Counted from the stretch's first letter, positions 33,656 to 42,158 are shown. The stretch: 64,000 nt of DNA from Microbacterium sp. No. 7 (GCF_001314225.1 NZ_CP012697.1:4402001-4466000), one strand, 5' to 3'. Numbers and translations are program-made. The notes: generated by a model from the sequence alone, not told the origin.

Positions 33656-35107
33656 CTACCGTGGCTCGGCCGCCAGGTGCAGCACGGCCTCGGCGAGGGC
33701 ACGGATGCCGAGGCCGACGTCGCGGCCGCTCACGGCCTCGTCGGGGTGGTGGCTGATGCCGTCGGGGTTGCGCAGGAAGAGCATGCCGACGTCGGTGATC
33801 GCGCCGATCGCCATCCCGTCGTGGCCCGCGCGGCTGAAGATGACCGGCGCATCCTCGGCGCGGGCCGGCAGCACGGAGCCGATGCCCGTGCGCACGACGT
33901 CCTGCAGCAGCGGCGCGCAGAACACGGCGGGCGCGTTGTGCACCTCGCGGGCGCGCCAGCGCAGGCCGCGGCGTGCCATGATGGCATCCAGCTCTCGGGA
34001 GAGCGCGCTCCACGCGTGGTCGCGCGTGCCGTCGAACTCGCCGCGCAGGTCGAGGCTGAACTGCACCTCGCCGGGGATGACGTTGACCGCGCCGGGGAAC
34101 GCCTCGAAGCGCCCCACGGTGCCGACGATGTGGTGCTCGGCCGCGCAGATGCGCTCGACGGCGAGCGCCGCCTCGCTGGCGCCGAGCAGCGCGTCGTGGC
34201 GCATGTCGTAGGGGGTGCCGCCGGCGTGCCGCGCCTCCCCCTCGACGACGAGCTGGAACCGGCGGGCGGATGCGATGGACGACACGACCGCGAGCGGCTC
34301 GCCCGCGCGGTCGAGCTCGGGTCCCTGCTCGATGTGCGCCTCGAGGTAGCCGACGAGCTCGTCGGGGCGGCGGGCCGCCTCGCCGATGCGCGAGGGGTCG
34401 AGCCCGAACTCCAGGAAGGCGCGGCGCAGCGTCACGCCGTCGGCATCCGTCAGCTCCCACCAGGCGTCGTTCCAGTCGCCGGCGACGGCCGACGAGCCCA
34501 GCAGCGCCTTGCCGAACCGGGTGCCCTCCTCGTCGGAGAACGCGACGGCCTCGATCGCGAACGGCAGCGGCACGGCCCAGCCGCCCTCGACGGGCACGCG
34601 CACGAGCCGGATCACCTCCAGCGCGATGAGCACCCCCACGATGCCGTCGTACTTGCCCGCGTCGAGCACCGTGTCGAGGTGCGAGCCGAGCATGAGCGCG
34701 GGATGCTCGGAGGGCCGGTGCACGAGGGTCGGGGACTCCCGCGGGCCTCGGAGGATCTCCGCGGGATCGTCCGAAGCACGCGGGATTCCCCGACGTTCGT
34801 GGGGGGATGCCGCGGGCGCGTCGTCCAGCCGCTCCCAGCGCGGGGCGGGACGGGCGAGGGTGCGGACGTGCGCGCGGGCGGGCTCGATGCGGCCGCACTG
34901 GTTGCCCGCGGCATCCTGCCACGTGCGCATGCCGAGCTCGCGCATCCACTCGGCGGCGAGGCGGTTGACGCGGGCGTGCTCGGGCGACAGGTACACGCGC
35001 TCGACCGTTCCGGGCGTCGCGGTCACGCGCGCGAGCTCCTCGCAGCGCGCCATGACGCGCCGCGCGGCGGCGGCGAGGGCGTCGGGCGAGGCCTGCAGCA
35101 GCGCCAT
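33656..35107 (-). CDS. allC: Allantoate amidohydrolase-like M20 zinc hydrolase, with repeat insertion
   Basis: A 483-residue dinuclear metal hydrolase of the AllC/hydantoinase-carbamoylase group, predicted to turn allantoate into ureidoglycine, CO2 and ammonia. Metal motifs: LGSHLDTV (His, Asp), AVAFSDEEGTRF (Glu pair), LEAHIEQGPELD (His) and a late ISHHPDEAV (His). The dimerisation domain carries HAGGTPYDMRHDAL. Residues 103-129 are an extra segment encoded by an 81-base inverted repeat (34721-34801) placed before the metal motif, which explains a length above the usual 410-430. ATG 35107 follows GGAGGTGTG and overlaps the stop of pucG. The order AllB, amidase, PucG, AllC supports ureide breakdown. 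Confidence 0.87.
   Translation of the reverse strand: MALLQASPDALAAAARRVMARCEELARVTATPGTVERVYLSPEHARVNRLAAEWMRELGMRTWQDAAGNQCGRIEPARAHVRTLARPAPRWERLDDAPAASPHERRGIPRASDDPAEILRGPRESPTLVHRPSEHPALMLGSHLDTVLDAGKYDGIVGVLIALEVIRLVRVPVEGGWAVPLPFAIEAVAFSDEEGTRFGKALLGSSAVAGDWNDAWWELTDADGVTLRRAFLEFGLDPSRIGEAARRPDELVGYLEAHIEQGPELDRAGEPLAVVSSIASARRFQLVVEGEARHAGGTPYDMRHDALLGASEAALAVERICAAEHHIVGTVGRFEAFPGAVNVIPGEVQFSLDLRGEFDGTRDHAWSALSRELDAIMARRGLRWRAREVHNAPAVFCAPLLQDVVRTGIGSVLPARAEDAPVIFSRAGHDGMAIGAITDVGMLFLRNPDGISHHPDEAVSGRDVGLGIRALAEAVLHLAAEPR
34721..34801. repeat. 81-bp inverted repeat inside allC
   Basis: Arms CACGAGGGTCGGGGACTCCCG (from 34721) and its near reverse complement ending at 34801 match in about 20 of 23 positions. 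The length is exactly 27 codons, so the frame is kept. Confidence 0.85.
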
Positions 35108-36462
35108 CACACCTCCGGCGCGGGGGATGCCGCGGAGGCACCCTCGCGGGAACTGCCGGCACCCTCGCGGGAACTATCAGCACCCTCGCGAGAAGAACTG
35201 GCACCCTCGCGAGGGGAATCAGCACCCTCGCGGAAGACGTCGAGGGCGGCCTCGGCGCCGGCGCCCGCGGGCACGGAGGCGCCGAACCGGCGCAGCACCG
35301 ACTCCAGCGCGACGAGGGTCGTGAGCACGGCGTCGCGCCGCGCGTTGTAGCCCATCGTGCCGATGCGCCACACGCGCCCGTGCAGGGGCCCGAACGACGT
35401 GCCGATCTCGATGCCGAAGTCGTCCAGCAGCGCGGCGCGCGCGGCATCCCCCGGCACGCCCTCGGGGATCTCCACCGCGACGACGTTGTTCATCTTGTGC
35501 GCGACGTCGCCGAACACCGTCAGCCCCAGCGCCTCGACCCCGCGCAGCATCGCGAGACCCGCGACCCGGTGCCGTTCGATGACGGCGTCCCGGCCCTCCT
35601 GCAGCAGCACGCGCGCGCACTCGCGCGCCGCGTAGAGCATCGACGTCGCCTCGGTGTGGTGGTTCAGGCGCCGCGGCCCCCAGTAGTCGAGGATCATGCC
35701 GAGGTCGAAGTAGTTCGAGCGCACGAAGTCGGGCGCTGACGCGTCGCCGGGCTCGCGGATCCCGGCCTCGATCTTCTTGCGCGCGTTCACGACCTCGACG
35801 GCGCGCGGCGAGAGCGTGAGGGGCGACGAACCGCTGGGCCCGCCGAGGCACTTCTGCAGGCCGGCGGTCGCGGCATCCAGGCCCCACGCGTCGGCCTCGA
35901 ACGCGTTGCCGCCGAGCGAGGCCGTCGCGTCGGAGTAGAACAGCACGCCGTGCTTCTGGCAGATCGCGCCGATCTCCTCCAGCGGCTGGTTCATCGTCGT
36001 CGACGTGTCGCCCTGCACGAGCGCGAGCAGCGTCGGCCGCACGCGCACGATCGCCTCCTCGATGACGGATGCCGGGAACACCTGGCCCCACTCCGTCTCG
36101 ATCGTGTGCACCTCGGCGAGCGCGCGCTCGGCGATCTCGGCGAGCAGGTGGCCGAACCGCCCGAACACGGGCACGAGCACGCGGTCGCCGGGGCGCACGA
36201 GGGAGACCAGCGCCGCCTCGATGCCCGCGCGCGACGTACCGTCGACGAGCAGCGTCGCGTCGTTGCGCGTCGCCCACACCCGCCGGTAGAGCTCCTGCGT
36301 CTCGCCCATCGCCGCCGTCATGAACGGGTCGTACTGGCCGACGAGCGGTGCGGCCATCGAGCGCAGCACGCTCGGATACGCGGAGATCGGCCCGGGTCCC
36401 ATGAGCAGCCGAGCGGGCGGGTCGATCGGGCCGGGGATGGCGGAGGGGATGCCGGAGCTCAT
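35107..36462 (-). CDS. pucG: (S)-ureidoglycine--glyoxylate aminotransferase-like enzyme (PucG/AGXT family)
   Basis: A 451-residue PLP enzyme. It has LLMGPGPISAYPSVLRSM, the PLP-phosphate region VDGTSRAGIEAALVS, VQGDTSTTMNQPLEEIG, the Asp motif YSDATASLGGNAF, and the PLP lysine near residue 201 in GLQKCLGGPSGSSP. PucG transfers the amino group of ureidoglycine to glyoxylate, giving oxalurate (N-carbamoyl-oxamate-type product) and glycine. Residues 409-441, after the folded domain, are 7-residue repeats (REGADSP, REGASSS, ...) encoded by 21-bp family C repeats. ATG 36462 overlaps the stop of the amidase gene (ATGA). The order next to AllC and an HpxY-like amidase supports this reaction over serine or alanine transamination. 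Confidence 0.85.
   Translation of the reverse strand: MSSGIPSAIPGPIDPPARLLMGPGPISAYPSVLRSMAAPLVGQYDPFMTAAMGETQELYRRVWATRNDATLLVDGTSRAGIEAALVSLVRPGDRVLVPVFGRFGHLLAEIAERALAEVHTIETEWGQVFPASVIEEAIVRVRPTLLALVQGDTSTTMNQPLEEIGAICQKHGVLFYSDATASLGGNAFEADAWGLDAATAGLQKCLGGPSGSSPLTLSPRAVEVVNARKKIEAGIREPGDASAPDFVRSNYFDLGMILDYWGPRRLNHHTEATSMLYAARECARVLLQEGRDAVIERHRVAGLAMLRGVEALGLTVFGDVAHKMNNVVAVEIPEGVPGDAARAALLDDFGIEIGTSFGPLHGRVWRIGTMGYNARRDAVLTTLVALESVLRRFGASVPAGAGAEAALDVFREGADSPREGASSSREGADSSREGAGSSREGASAASPAPEV
35137..35234. repeat. 21-bp tandem repeat family C, inside the 3' end of pucG
   Basis: Units GCACCCTCGCGGGAACTGCCG and variants repeat every 21-22 bases, five units. On the coding strand each gives REGA(D/S/G)SS. 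The array replaces or extends the natural C-terminus. Confidence 0.88.
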
Positions 36463-38114
36463 GGCGTCGGCCTTTCTTCATCGGGGGCGCCCGGCGCGTC
36501 GGGCGTGCGCGAGGCGTCGGCTGTGCCCGGCGCGAGGAGGGCGTGCAGTGCGCGGGCGAGGCGCACGAGGGCGATGTCGGTGCCGGCGCGCGAGACGAGG
36601 CACACGCCGACGGGTGCGGGGCCCAGGGAGGATGCCACGGTCAGCAGCGGCACCGAGACGGCGGGCAGCCCGGCCGCCGCGGCGGGGGTGCTCATGCGCA
36701 GCGTGGCGTGCCGCACGGCGTCCACCCGCTCGCCCTTCGCGGTGCGCAGCGGCGCCGGGCCGGGGGCGGTCGGCAGCAGCAGCACCGCGTCGCGCACGTG
36801 CTGCGCGAGGCTCTCGCGCAGCGGGACGAGCTCGGCGCGGGCGGCCGCCTCGGCCTCGGGCGTGACCTGCGAGGCGGCGCGGAACCGCTCGGCGACCGCG
36901 GGGCCCACGGCGCCGGGGTGCGCGCGCAGCCACTCGCCGTTGTTGCGCCACGCCTCGGCGGCCTGCACGATGCGGAACGGCCGGTAGAACGCGTCGAGCT
37001 CGCCGATCGAGACCCGCTCGACGCGCGGCGCGCCGTCCGTCGCCGCGAGCCGCGCGAGCAGGGCGTCGAAAGCGTCACGGGTGGCGGGCTCCGCGGCATC
37101 CACGATCTCGGCGGGGATCGCGAAGCGCCACGGCAGGTCGGCGCTCGACTCGCCGTAGACGCTCTCGGTCGACTCGGAGCCGTCGTAGCTGAGGCACCAG
37201 TCGGCGACGCGCTGCATCGTGTCTCCGTCGCGGGTGAGCCAGCCGACCGTGTCGAAGCTCTGCGCGAGCGGCAGCATACCCTGGCGGGGCACGAGCCCGT
37301 GCGTCGTGCGCAGGCCCCAGAGGCCCTGGTACGACGCGGGCACGCGCACCGAGCCCGCGGTGTCGGTCGCGAGCCCGATCTCGGCCTGGCCCGTCGCGAC
37401 GGCCGTCGCCGGCCCGCTCGACGAGCCGCCCGGCAGGGCACCGGCGAGGGCGCCGTTCGGCGGCGTGCCATAGTGCACGTTGTCGCCCGCGATCGAGTAC
37501 GCGAACTCGTCGGTGCGCGCGATGCCGCGCAGCGACGCGCCCCCGCGCAGCAGGTCGGACACGGCGGGCGCCGTGGTCGTCTCGGCCCGTGCGCTGTCGA
37601 GGAAGGTGGGGTTGCCCGCGCCGATGCGGTAGCCCTTGATCGCGAAGAGGTCCTTCACGGCGACGCTGAGCCCGCGCAGCGGACCCTCCCAGGCGCCCTG
37701 CCACAGCGGGTCGCCGACCGTGCGCCACACCGACCGGTCGAGCGCCTGCGCCCGCGGCGTGACGTGCGCGGCCGTGATGCGCCAATGCCCGTCGAGGCGC
37801 TGCCACACCTGCGTCTGCAGCCCCGTGCCGCCGCCCGCGAAACGCGAGATCGACACGAGCAGGGCGACGTCGTCGGCCAGCGGCCGGTGCTCGACGCGCT
37901 CGATCGTGCGAGGCGGCACGCCCCCGCGCACGCCCCGGAAGGCGCTGATCGCGTCGTGTCCGACGAGCAGGCCCGCGGCATCCCCGCGCATCGTCTCGGC
38001 GCCCGGCGCGAACGCCGCGTCGAGCGCGTCGAGGTCGTTGGCGACGATCGCGCGCTCGTACTCCTCGAACGCCGCGACGAGGTCGGCGGGAACGCCGTCG
38101 GGGTAGCGGGTCAT
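36459..38114 (-). CDS. Fused AtzH/HpxZ-like domain and amidase (HpxY/AtzE-like), predicted oxalurate-degrading
   Basis: A 551-residue two-domain protein. Residues 1-125 are an AtzH/HpxZ-like NTF2-fold domain (LVAAFEEYERAIVANDLDALDAAFAPGAETMRG, ISRFAGGGTGLQTQVWQRLDGHWRITAAHVT). Residues 135-540 are an amidase-signature enzyme with its Ser-cisSer-Lys triad: VAVKDLFAIKG (Lys), GGSSSGPATAVATG (cis-Ser) and DTAGSVRVPASYQG (nucleophile Ser). In Klebsiella, HpxY (amidase) and HpxZ are separate proteins required for oxalurate catabolism. Here they are one polypeptide, coupled (ATGA) to PucG, which would make oxalurate. So hydrolysis of oxalurate is the best prediction. An AtzE/AtzF-like role on biuret-type compounds is the alternative. 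Confidence 0.85.
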   Translation of the reverse strand: MTRYPDGVPADLVAAFEEYERAIVANDLDALDAAFAPGAETMRGDAAGLLVGHDAISAFRGVRGGVPPRTIERVEHRPLADDVALLVSISRFAGGGTGLQTQVWQRLDGHWRITAAHVTPRAQALDRSVWRTVGDPLWQGAWEGPLRGLSVAVKDLFAIKGYRIGAGNPTFLDSARAETTTAPAVSDLLRGGASLRGIARTDEFAYSIAGDNVHYGTPPNGALAGALPGGSSSGPATAVATGQAEIGLATDTAGSVRVPASYQGLWGLRTTHGLVPRQGMLPLAQSFDTVGWLTRDGDTMQRVADWCLSYDGSESTESVYGESSADLPWRFAIPAEIVDAAEPATRDAFDALLARLAATDGAPRVERVSIGELDAFYRPFRIVQAAEAWRNNGEWLRAHPGAVGPAVAERFRAASQVTPEAEAAARAELVPLRESLAQHVRDAVLLLPTAPGPAPLRTAKGERVDAVRHATLRMSTPAAAAGLPAVSVPLLTVASSLGPAPVGVCLVSRAGTDIALVRLARALHALLAPGTADASRTPDAPGAPDEERPTP

Positions 38115-38217
38115 GCGCCGCGCTCCTTCGGGGTCCGGGGGTGCGGCGCCCGGAGGTGAGGCATCCGCTCGCCCCTTCGCATCCGCCCGTCCCTCACGAG
38201 CGCAGGCCCCACGAGCA

Positions 38218-38280
38218 CAGGAGAAATCACCGACGCAGGAGGATTCGCGCCGGATCGTCCTGCACCGGTGATATCTCCTG
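38218..38280. repeat. 63-bp inverted repeat (CAGGAGAAATCACCG arms)
   Basis: CAGGAGAAATCACCG at the left matches CGGTGATATCTCCTG at the right in all but one position. The centre contains GCAGGAGGATTCGCGCCGGATCGTCCTGC, itself partly palindromic. Part of the 352-base gap between the formamidase-like and amidase genes. The sequence GATTCGCG also occurs in the element at 50155. Confidence 0.8.
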
Positions 38281-38325
38281 TCGCGGTGACGGTCTCCATG
38301 ACGGCGGGGCCGGCGGCACCGATCG

Positions 38326-38418
38326 CCCAAACTCCTCCAATCCGCGCACGTCCGCGCACGCGTGCCGCGGAATCCCGCGGCACTGCGCCGGCGGACGCAC
38401 CGGATCGGAGGAGTTTCG
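38326..38418. repeat. Inverted repeat family E, copy 3
   Basis: It starts CCCAAACTCCTCCAATC and ends GGATCGGAGGAGTTTCG, with an inner GCCGCGGAATCCCGCGGC palindrome. With the 38218 element it occupies the rest of the gap. Confidence 0.85.
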
Positions 38419-38466
38419 ACCGCCCGGCTGCGGAGCCGCCTCGGCACAACGGCCGTCGAGCGGCCG

Positions 38467-39627
38467 TCATGCCGACGGCTCCGTCCGTGCGACGCGGGCG
38501 AAGTCGGCCTCGCGGATGCGGGCGTGCACGCCGCACACGATGTCGACGACCTGCGAGATGTCGAAGTCGGTCGCCGCCGACAGGTAGGCGTAGGCGAGGT
38601 GCTCGTCCATGCCGTAGCGCGCCTGCAGCAGGTCGAGCGCGGCGCGCACCGCCTTGCGCATGGCCTCGTTCAGGTCGGGGTCGAGGCCCGTGGGCACGAG
38701 GTACTCGTCGGTGCGCACGAGGGGACCCGCGAGCTCGCCGAACTCCCGCAGCGCGACCTCGCGCGGCACGACCTCGAACCGCAGCGTCGCGCGCAGCGAC
38801 GCCTCCAGCGCGGTGAGCGCGACCTCGCCGTCGCCCTGCGCGAAGTGCGGGTCGCCGACGTAGGCGAGCGCGCCGGGAACCTGCACCGGCAGGTACAGCA
38901 CGGCCCCCTCGACGAGCAGCTTGATGTCGATGTTGCCGCCGTGCGCGCCGGGCGGCACGGAGTGCGGCCGTTCGCCGCCCGCGACGGCCAGGCCCATCGT
39001 GCCGAGGAACGGGGCGAGCGGGAACTCCACGATGCGCTCCGCGCCGTCGGTCAGCGGCAGCACGCCCACGACGCCGCCGTCGCGCTGCTCGACGGGCGCG
39101 AACACGCTCACGTTCTCGGGACCGCGGGGCAGCACGCCGGGCAGCGCGCCCTTGCCGTGCCGGTTGGAGATGACGCCGTACGGCACGCGCGGCAGCAGCG
39201 AGAGCACCGTGATCTTGAGCAGGTCGCCGGGCGCGGCATCCCGCACGAAGACGGGACCCGTGACGACGTGGGGACCGTCGTTCTGCGGATCACGCGACAG
39301 CTCCCGTGCGATCTCGATCGCATCCTCGAGCACGTCGCCCGCGGCGACCCCGTGGCCCGTGAAGTAGGCGAGCGGGTCCTTGCCCTGGTCTTCGAGCACG
39401 CCCTCGTGGCTGACCGTGTCGATCGTCACGGTCTCGCCCGGGGCGATCTCGAGCACGGGCGCGTCGTCGGCGCAGGGCAGGCGCCCCCACAGCACGGTGC
39501 CGGGCCGGGCGGGCAGGTAGTGGTCGCCCGCGATGGGGCCCTGACCGGGTTGCAGGATGCCGGCGGGCAGGATGCCGGGTTGCGCGATGCCGGCGGATGC
39601 GGTGCCGGCGGGCAGGATGTCAGCCAC
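38467..39627 (-). CDS. Acetamidase/formamidase family protein
   Basis: A 386-residue amide hydrolase. Family blocks: VLEIAPGETVTIDTVSHEG (about 58-76), TGPVFVRDAAPGDLLKITVLSL, GAHGGNIDIKLLVEGAVLYLPVQVPGALAYVGDPHFAQGDGEVALTALE, and SAATDFDISQVVDIVCGVHARI at the end. Such enzymes hydrolyse formamide or acetamide to ammonia plus acid. Within this operon it may act on an amide released in ureide breakdown, for instance oxamate or formamide. The N-terminal 33 residues are a low-complexity repeat (ILPAG/IAQPG) from a DNA tandem. Its start overlaps the end of allB by 8 bases. Confidence 0.87.
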   Translation of the reverse strand: MADILPAGTASAGIAQPGILPAGILQPGQGPIAGDHYLPARPGTVLWGRLPCADDAPVLEIAPGETVTIDTVSHEGVLEDQGKDPLAYFTGHGVAAGDVLEDAIEIARELSRDPQNDGPHVVTGPVFVRDAAPGDLLKITVLSLLPRVPYGVISNRHGKGALPGVLPRGPENVSVFAPVEQRDGGVVGVLPLTDGAERIVEFPLAPFLGTMGLAVAGGERPHSVPPGAHGGNIDIKLLVEGAVLYLPVQVPGALAYVGDPHFAQGDGEVALTALEASLRATLRFEVVPREVALREFGELAGPLVRTDEYLVPTGLDPDLNEAMRKAVRAALDLLQARYGMDEHLAYAYLSAATDFDISQVVDIVCGVHARIREADFARVARTEPSA

Positions 39628-41014
39628 GGTGCAGCTCCTGTTCGTGTGGTCGGGGGGCGGCGGTCGCCGCGGTCAGCAGCCGTCCCGCGGGCAGCCCGCG
39701 GAAGCGCGGGGCCTCGCCGGCACCGCCCTCGGTGACGTCGAAGATCTGGTCGCCGCGCAGCCACGTGCGGCGCACGCGTCCGCGCAGCTCCCGACCGTCG
39801 TAGGCCGAGATGGGGTTGCGGTGCATCAGCCGGCGCGCGTCGATGCGCAGCACGTCCTCGGGACCGAACGCCGTGAAGTGCGCGGGGGCGCCGACGCGGA
39901 TGCGTCCGGCATCCGTCAGTCCGGCGACGCGCGCGGGGCCTGTCGTGAACAGCGGCAGCAGCGTCTCGAGCGGGATGCGGCGGTGCCGTGCCTCGGTCCA
40001 CACGGCCGAGAGCCCCACCTGCAGGCCTGAGATGCCGCCCCACGCGAGGCCGAAGTCGCCGCCGCCCGCGCGCTTGAGGTCGATCGTCGACGGCGAGTGG
40101 TCGCTCACGATCGCGTCGATGACGCCGTCGAGGATGCCCTGCCACAGGAGGTCGCGGTTGCCCGCCTCGCGGATCGGCGGGCAGCACTTGAACTCGGCGG
40201 CGCCGTCAGGGATCTCCTCGGCCACGATCGTGAGGTAGTGCGGGCACGTCTCGACGGTGAGGTCGAGTCCCTCGGCGCGCGCGGCGGCGAGCAGCGGCAG
40301 CGAGCGCGCGTCGCTGAGGTGCAGGATGTGCGCGCGGGCGCCCGTGCGGCGGGCCGCATCGATGACGGCGGCGATCGCGGACTGCTCGCTCTCGGGCGGA
40401 CGCGACGCGAGGAACGCCGCGTAGTCGCGCCCGAGCGCGCCGTCGGGGGCGAGCAGCGCAGGGTCTTCGGCGTGCACGATGAGCCGCGAGCCGAGCGCCG
40501 CGACCTCCTCCATCGCCGCGTTCAGCTGCGCGGTGTCGAGGTGGCCGAACTCGTCGACGCCCGACGGCGAGAGGAAGCACTTGAAGCCGTAGACGCCCGC
40601 GTCGTGCAGGGGCTTCAGCGCGCCGAGGTTCTCGGGGACGGCGCCGCCCCAGAACCCGACGTCGATATAAGAGGATGCCGCGGCCGCGCGCTTGATCTCC
40701 AGCGCCTCGGCCGTCGTCGTGGGCGGCAGGGAGTTGAGCGGCATGTCGACGATCGTCGTCACCCCGCCGGCCGCCGCGGCGAGGGTCGCCGAGCGGAACC
40801 CCTCCCATTCCGTGCGCCCCGGCTCGTTGACGTGCACGTGGGAGTCGACGAGCCCGGGCAGCAGCACGGCGTCGTCGGGGACCGTGACGGCGCGGCCGCG
40901 GTGCGGCGGGCCGATGTCGACGATGACGCCGTTCTCGATGCGGATCTGCGCGGGCCGGAAGGCGCCGTCGATCCACGTGCGCACGGCGCGGATGTCGAAC
41001 GAGCCGGCGTCCAT
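39620..41014 (-). CDS. allB: Allantoinase
   Basis: A 464-residue cyclic amidohydrolase that opens allantoin to allantoate. Signature PGLVDSHVHVNEPGRTEWEGF (metal HxH), the carboxylated-lysine strand YGFKCFLSPSGVDEFGHLD, LIVHAEDPALLAP, ARAHILHLSDARSLPLL, LTVETCPHYL, ECC-type AEFKCCPPIRE and the Asp motif IVSDHSPST. These are diagnostic for allantoinase rather than dihydropyrimidinase (KCCPPIR, SPSG). ATG 41014 follows GGGAGGATGCC. It heads a five-gene operon with formamidase, HpxZY-like amidase, PucG and AllC, and is divergent from uraD/uraH. Confidence 0.93.
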   Translation of the reverse strand: MDAGSFDIRAVRTWIDGAFRPAQIRIENGVIVDIGPPHRGRAVTVPDDAVLLPGLVDSHVHVNEPGRTEWEGFRSATLAAAAGGVTTIVDMPLNSLPPTTTAEALEIKRAAAASSYIDVGFWGGAVPENLGALKPLHDAGVYGFKCFLSPSGVDEFGHLDTAQLNAAMEEVAALGSRLIVHAEDPALLAPDGALGRDYAAFLASRPPESEQSAIAAVIDAARRTGARAHILHLSDARSLPLLAAARAEGLDLTVETCPHYLTIVAEEIPDGAAEFKCCPPIREAGNRDLLWQGILDGVIDAIVSDHSPSTIDLKRAGGGDFGLAWGGISGLQVGLSAVWTEARHRRIPLETLLPLFTTGPARVAGLTDAGRIRVGAPAHFTAFGPEDVLRIDARRLMHRNPISAYDGRELRGRVRRTWLRGDQIFDVTEGGAGEAPRFRGLPAGRLLTAATAAPRPHEQELHRG

Positions 41015-41187
41015 GGCATCCTCCCGCGTCTTCAGGCATCGCTTAATCCTGACGCTAGAGGGCGCGGATTTCCGGGGTGTTTCACGCACGGGGTGCGGGG
41101 GTGTCCGACAGCCTGGGCGGGGCGGCGGCGGGGGCGGGGCGGATGCCGTGCAACACCCCGGAAACGGGCGCGCGGTACTGTCGCGGG

Positions 41188-41697
41188 ATGGATCTCGCCG
41201 CGTTCAACGCCGCCGCGCCCGCCGAAGCCGCCGCGGCGGTGTCGGTGTGGGCCGCGGTTCCCGCCTGGGTGGATGCCGTGGTCGCCGGCCGCCCGTACGA
41301 CACGGTCGACGCGGCGGCAGCGACGGCGGACGCCGCCGCGCGGTCGTGGACGGCCGCCGACCTCGACGCGGCGCTCGCGCATCATCCCCGCATCGGGCAG
41401 AAGCCCGCCGGCACGGGCGCCGAAGCCGCGGCGTCGCGGCGCGAGCAGGCGGCGATGTCCACGGCAGGAGACGATCTGACGGCCGCGATGGCCGCGGCGA
41501 ACGCCGCGTACGAGGAGCGGTTCGGCCGCGTGTTCCTCATTCGCGCGGCGGGTCGCACGCCCGCCGAGATGCTCGCCGAGGCGCAGCGCCGGCTCGGGAA
41601 CGCCGACGACGCCGAGACCGCCGAGGCGCTCGCCCAGCTGCGCGAGATCGCGGTGCTGCGGCTGCGCACGACCCTGGCATCCGACACGGAGGGCTGA
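41188..41697 (+). CDS. uraD: OHCU decarboxylase
   Basis: A 169-residue all-helical decarboxylase acting on 2-oxo-4-hydroxy-4-carboxy-5-ureidoimidazoline to give (S)-allantoin. Seen: AFNAAAPAEAAAAV near the start, catalytic His in ALAHHPRIGQKP (about residue 67), SRREQAAM, AYEERFGRVFLIRAAGRTPAEMLAEAQRRLGN and the final EIAVLRL. ATG 41188 follows CGCGGG. It lies one base before the HIU hydrolase and divergent from allB. Confidence 0.93.
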   Translation: MDLAAFNAAAPAEAAAAVSVWAAVPAWVDAVVAGRPYDTVDAAAATADAAARSWTAADLDAALAHHPRIGQKPAGTGAEAAASRREQAAMSTAGDDLTAAMAAANAAYEERFGRVFLIRAAGRTPAEMLAEAQRRLGNADDAETAEALAQLREIAVLRLRTTLASDTEG

Positions 41698-41698
41698 C

Positions 41699-42019
41699 AT
41701 GGCACACCTCACGACCCACATCCTCGACGCGACGGGCGGCACGCCCGCGGTCGGCGTCGCCGTGACCCTGCTCGATGCCGACGGCGCGGTCGTCGCGACG
41801 GGCGACACGGATGCCGATGGGCGGCTCGGCCTCGGCCCCGACGTCCTGCCCGCGGGCGAGTACACCCTGCGCTTCGCCGTCGGCCCCTACTTCGCGGCTC
41901 GGGCCGTCGACGCCTTCTACCCCCGCGTCGAGATCGCCTTCGCCGTGGCGGACGCCCCGCACTACCACGTCCCGCTGCTGCTGAGCCCCTTCGCGTACTC
42001 CACCTACCGCGGCAGCTGA
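41699..42019 (+). CDS. uraH: 5-hydroxyisourate hydrolase (transthyretin-like)
   Basis: A 106-residue enzyme that opens 5-hydroxyisourate. The N-terminal LTTHILDATGGTPAVGV holds the active-site His; residues 35-60 give the transthyretin sheet (GDTDADGRLGLG); the C-terminus HYHVPLLLSPFAYSTYRGS ends in the YRGS tetrapeptide that marks the hydrolase against true transthyretins. It directly follows uraD and precedes hpxO, the enzyme that makes its substrate. Confidence 0.95.
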   Translation: MAHLTTHILDATGGTPAVGVAVTLLDADGAVVATGDTDADGRLGLGPDVLPAGEYTLRFAVGPYFAARAVDAFYPRVEIAFAVADAPHYHVPLLLSPFAYSTYRGS

Positions 42020-42050
42020 GCCCCGGCCCGCGACGCCCCGCCCGCCGCCT

Positions 42051-42158
42051 CGCCGAGATGGTGGGTTTCTCACCGAAACGGTGGCATCCACGCCGAGATG
42101 GTGTCTTTTGCCACGACATGGTACCCACCATCTCGGCGAGAAACCCACCATCTCGGCG
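42051..42158. repeat. Repeat family B, copy 4
   Basis: Units CGCCGAGATGGTGGGTTTCTC at 42051 and CGCCGAGATGGTGTCTTTTG at 42091, then CCACCATCTCGGCGAGAAACC and CCACCATCTCGGCG at 42125-42158. It is in the uraH-hpxO gap. Confidence 0.9.
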
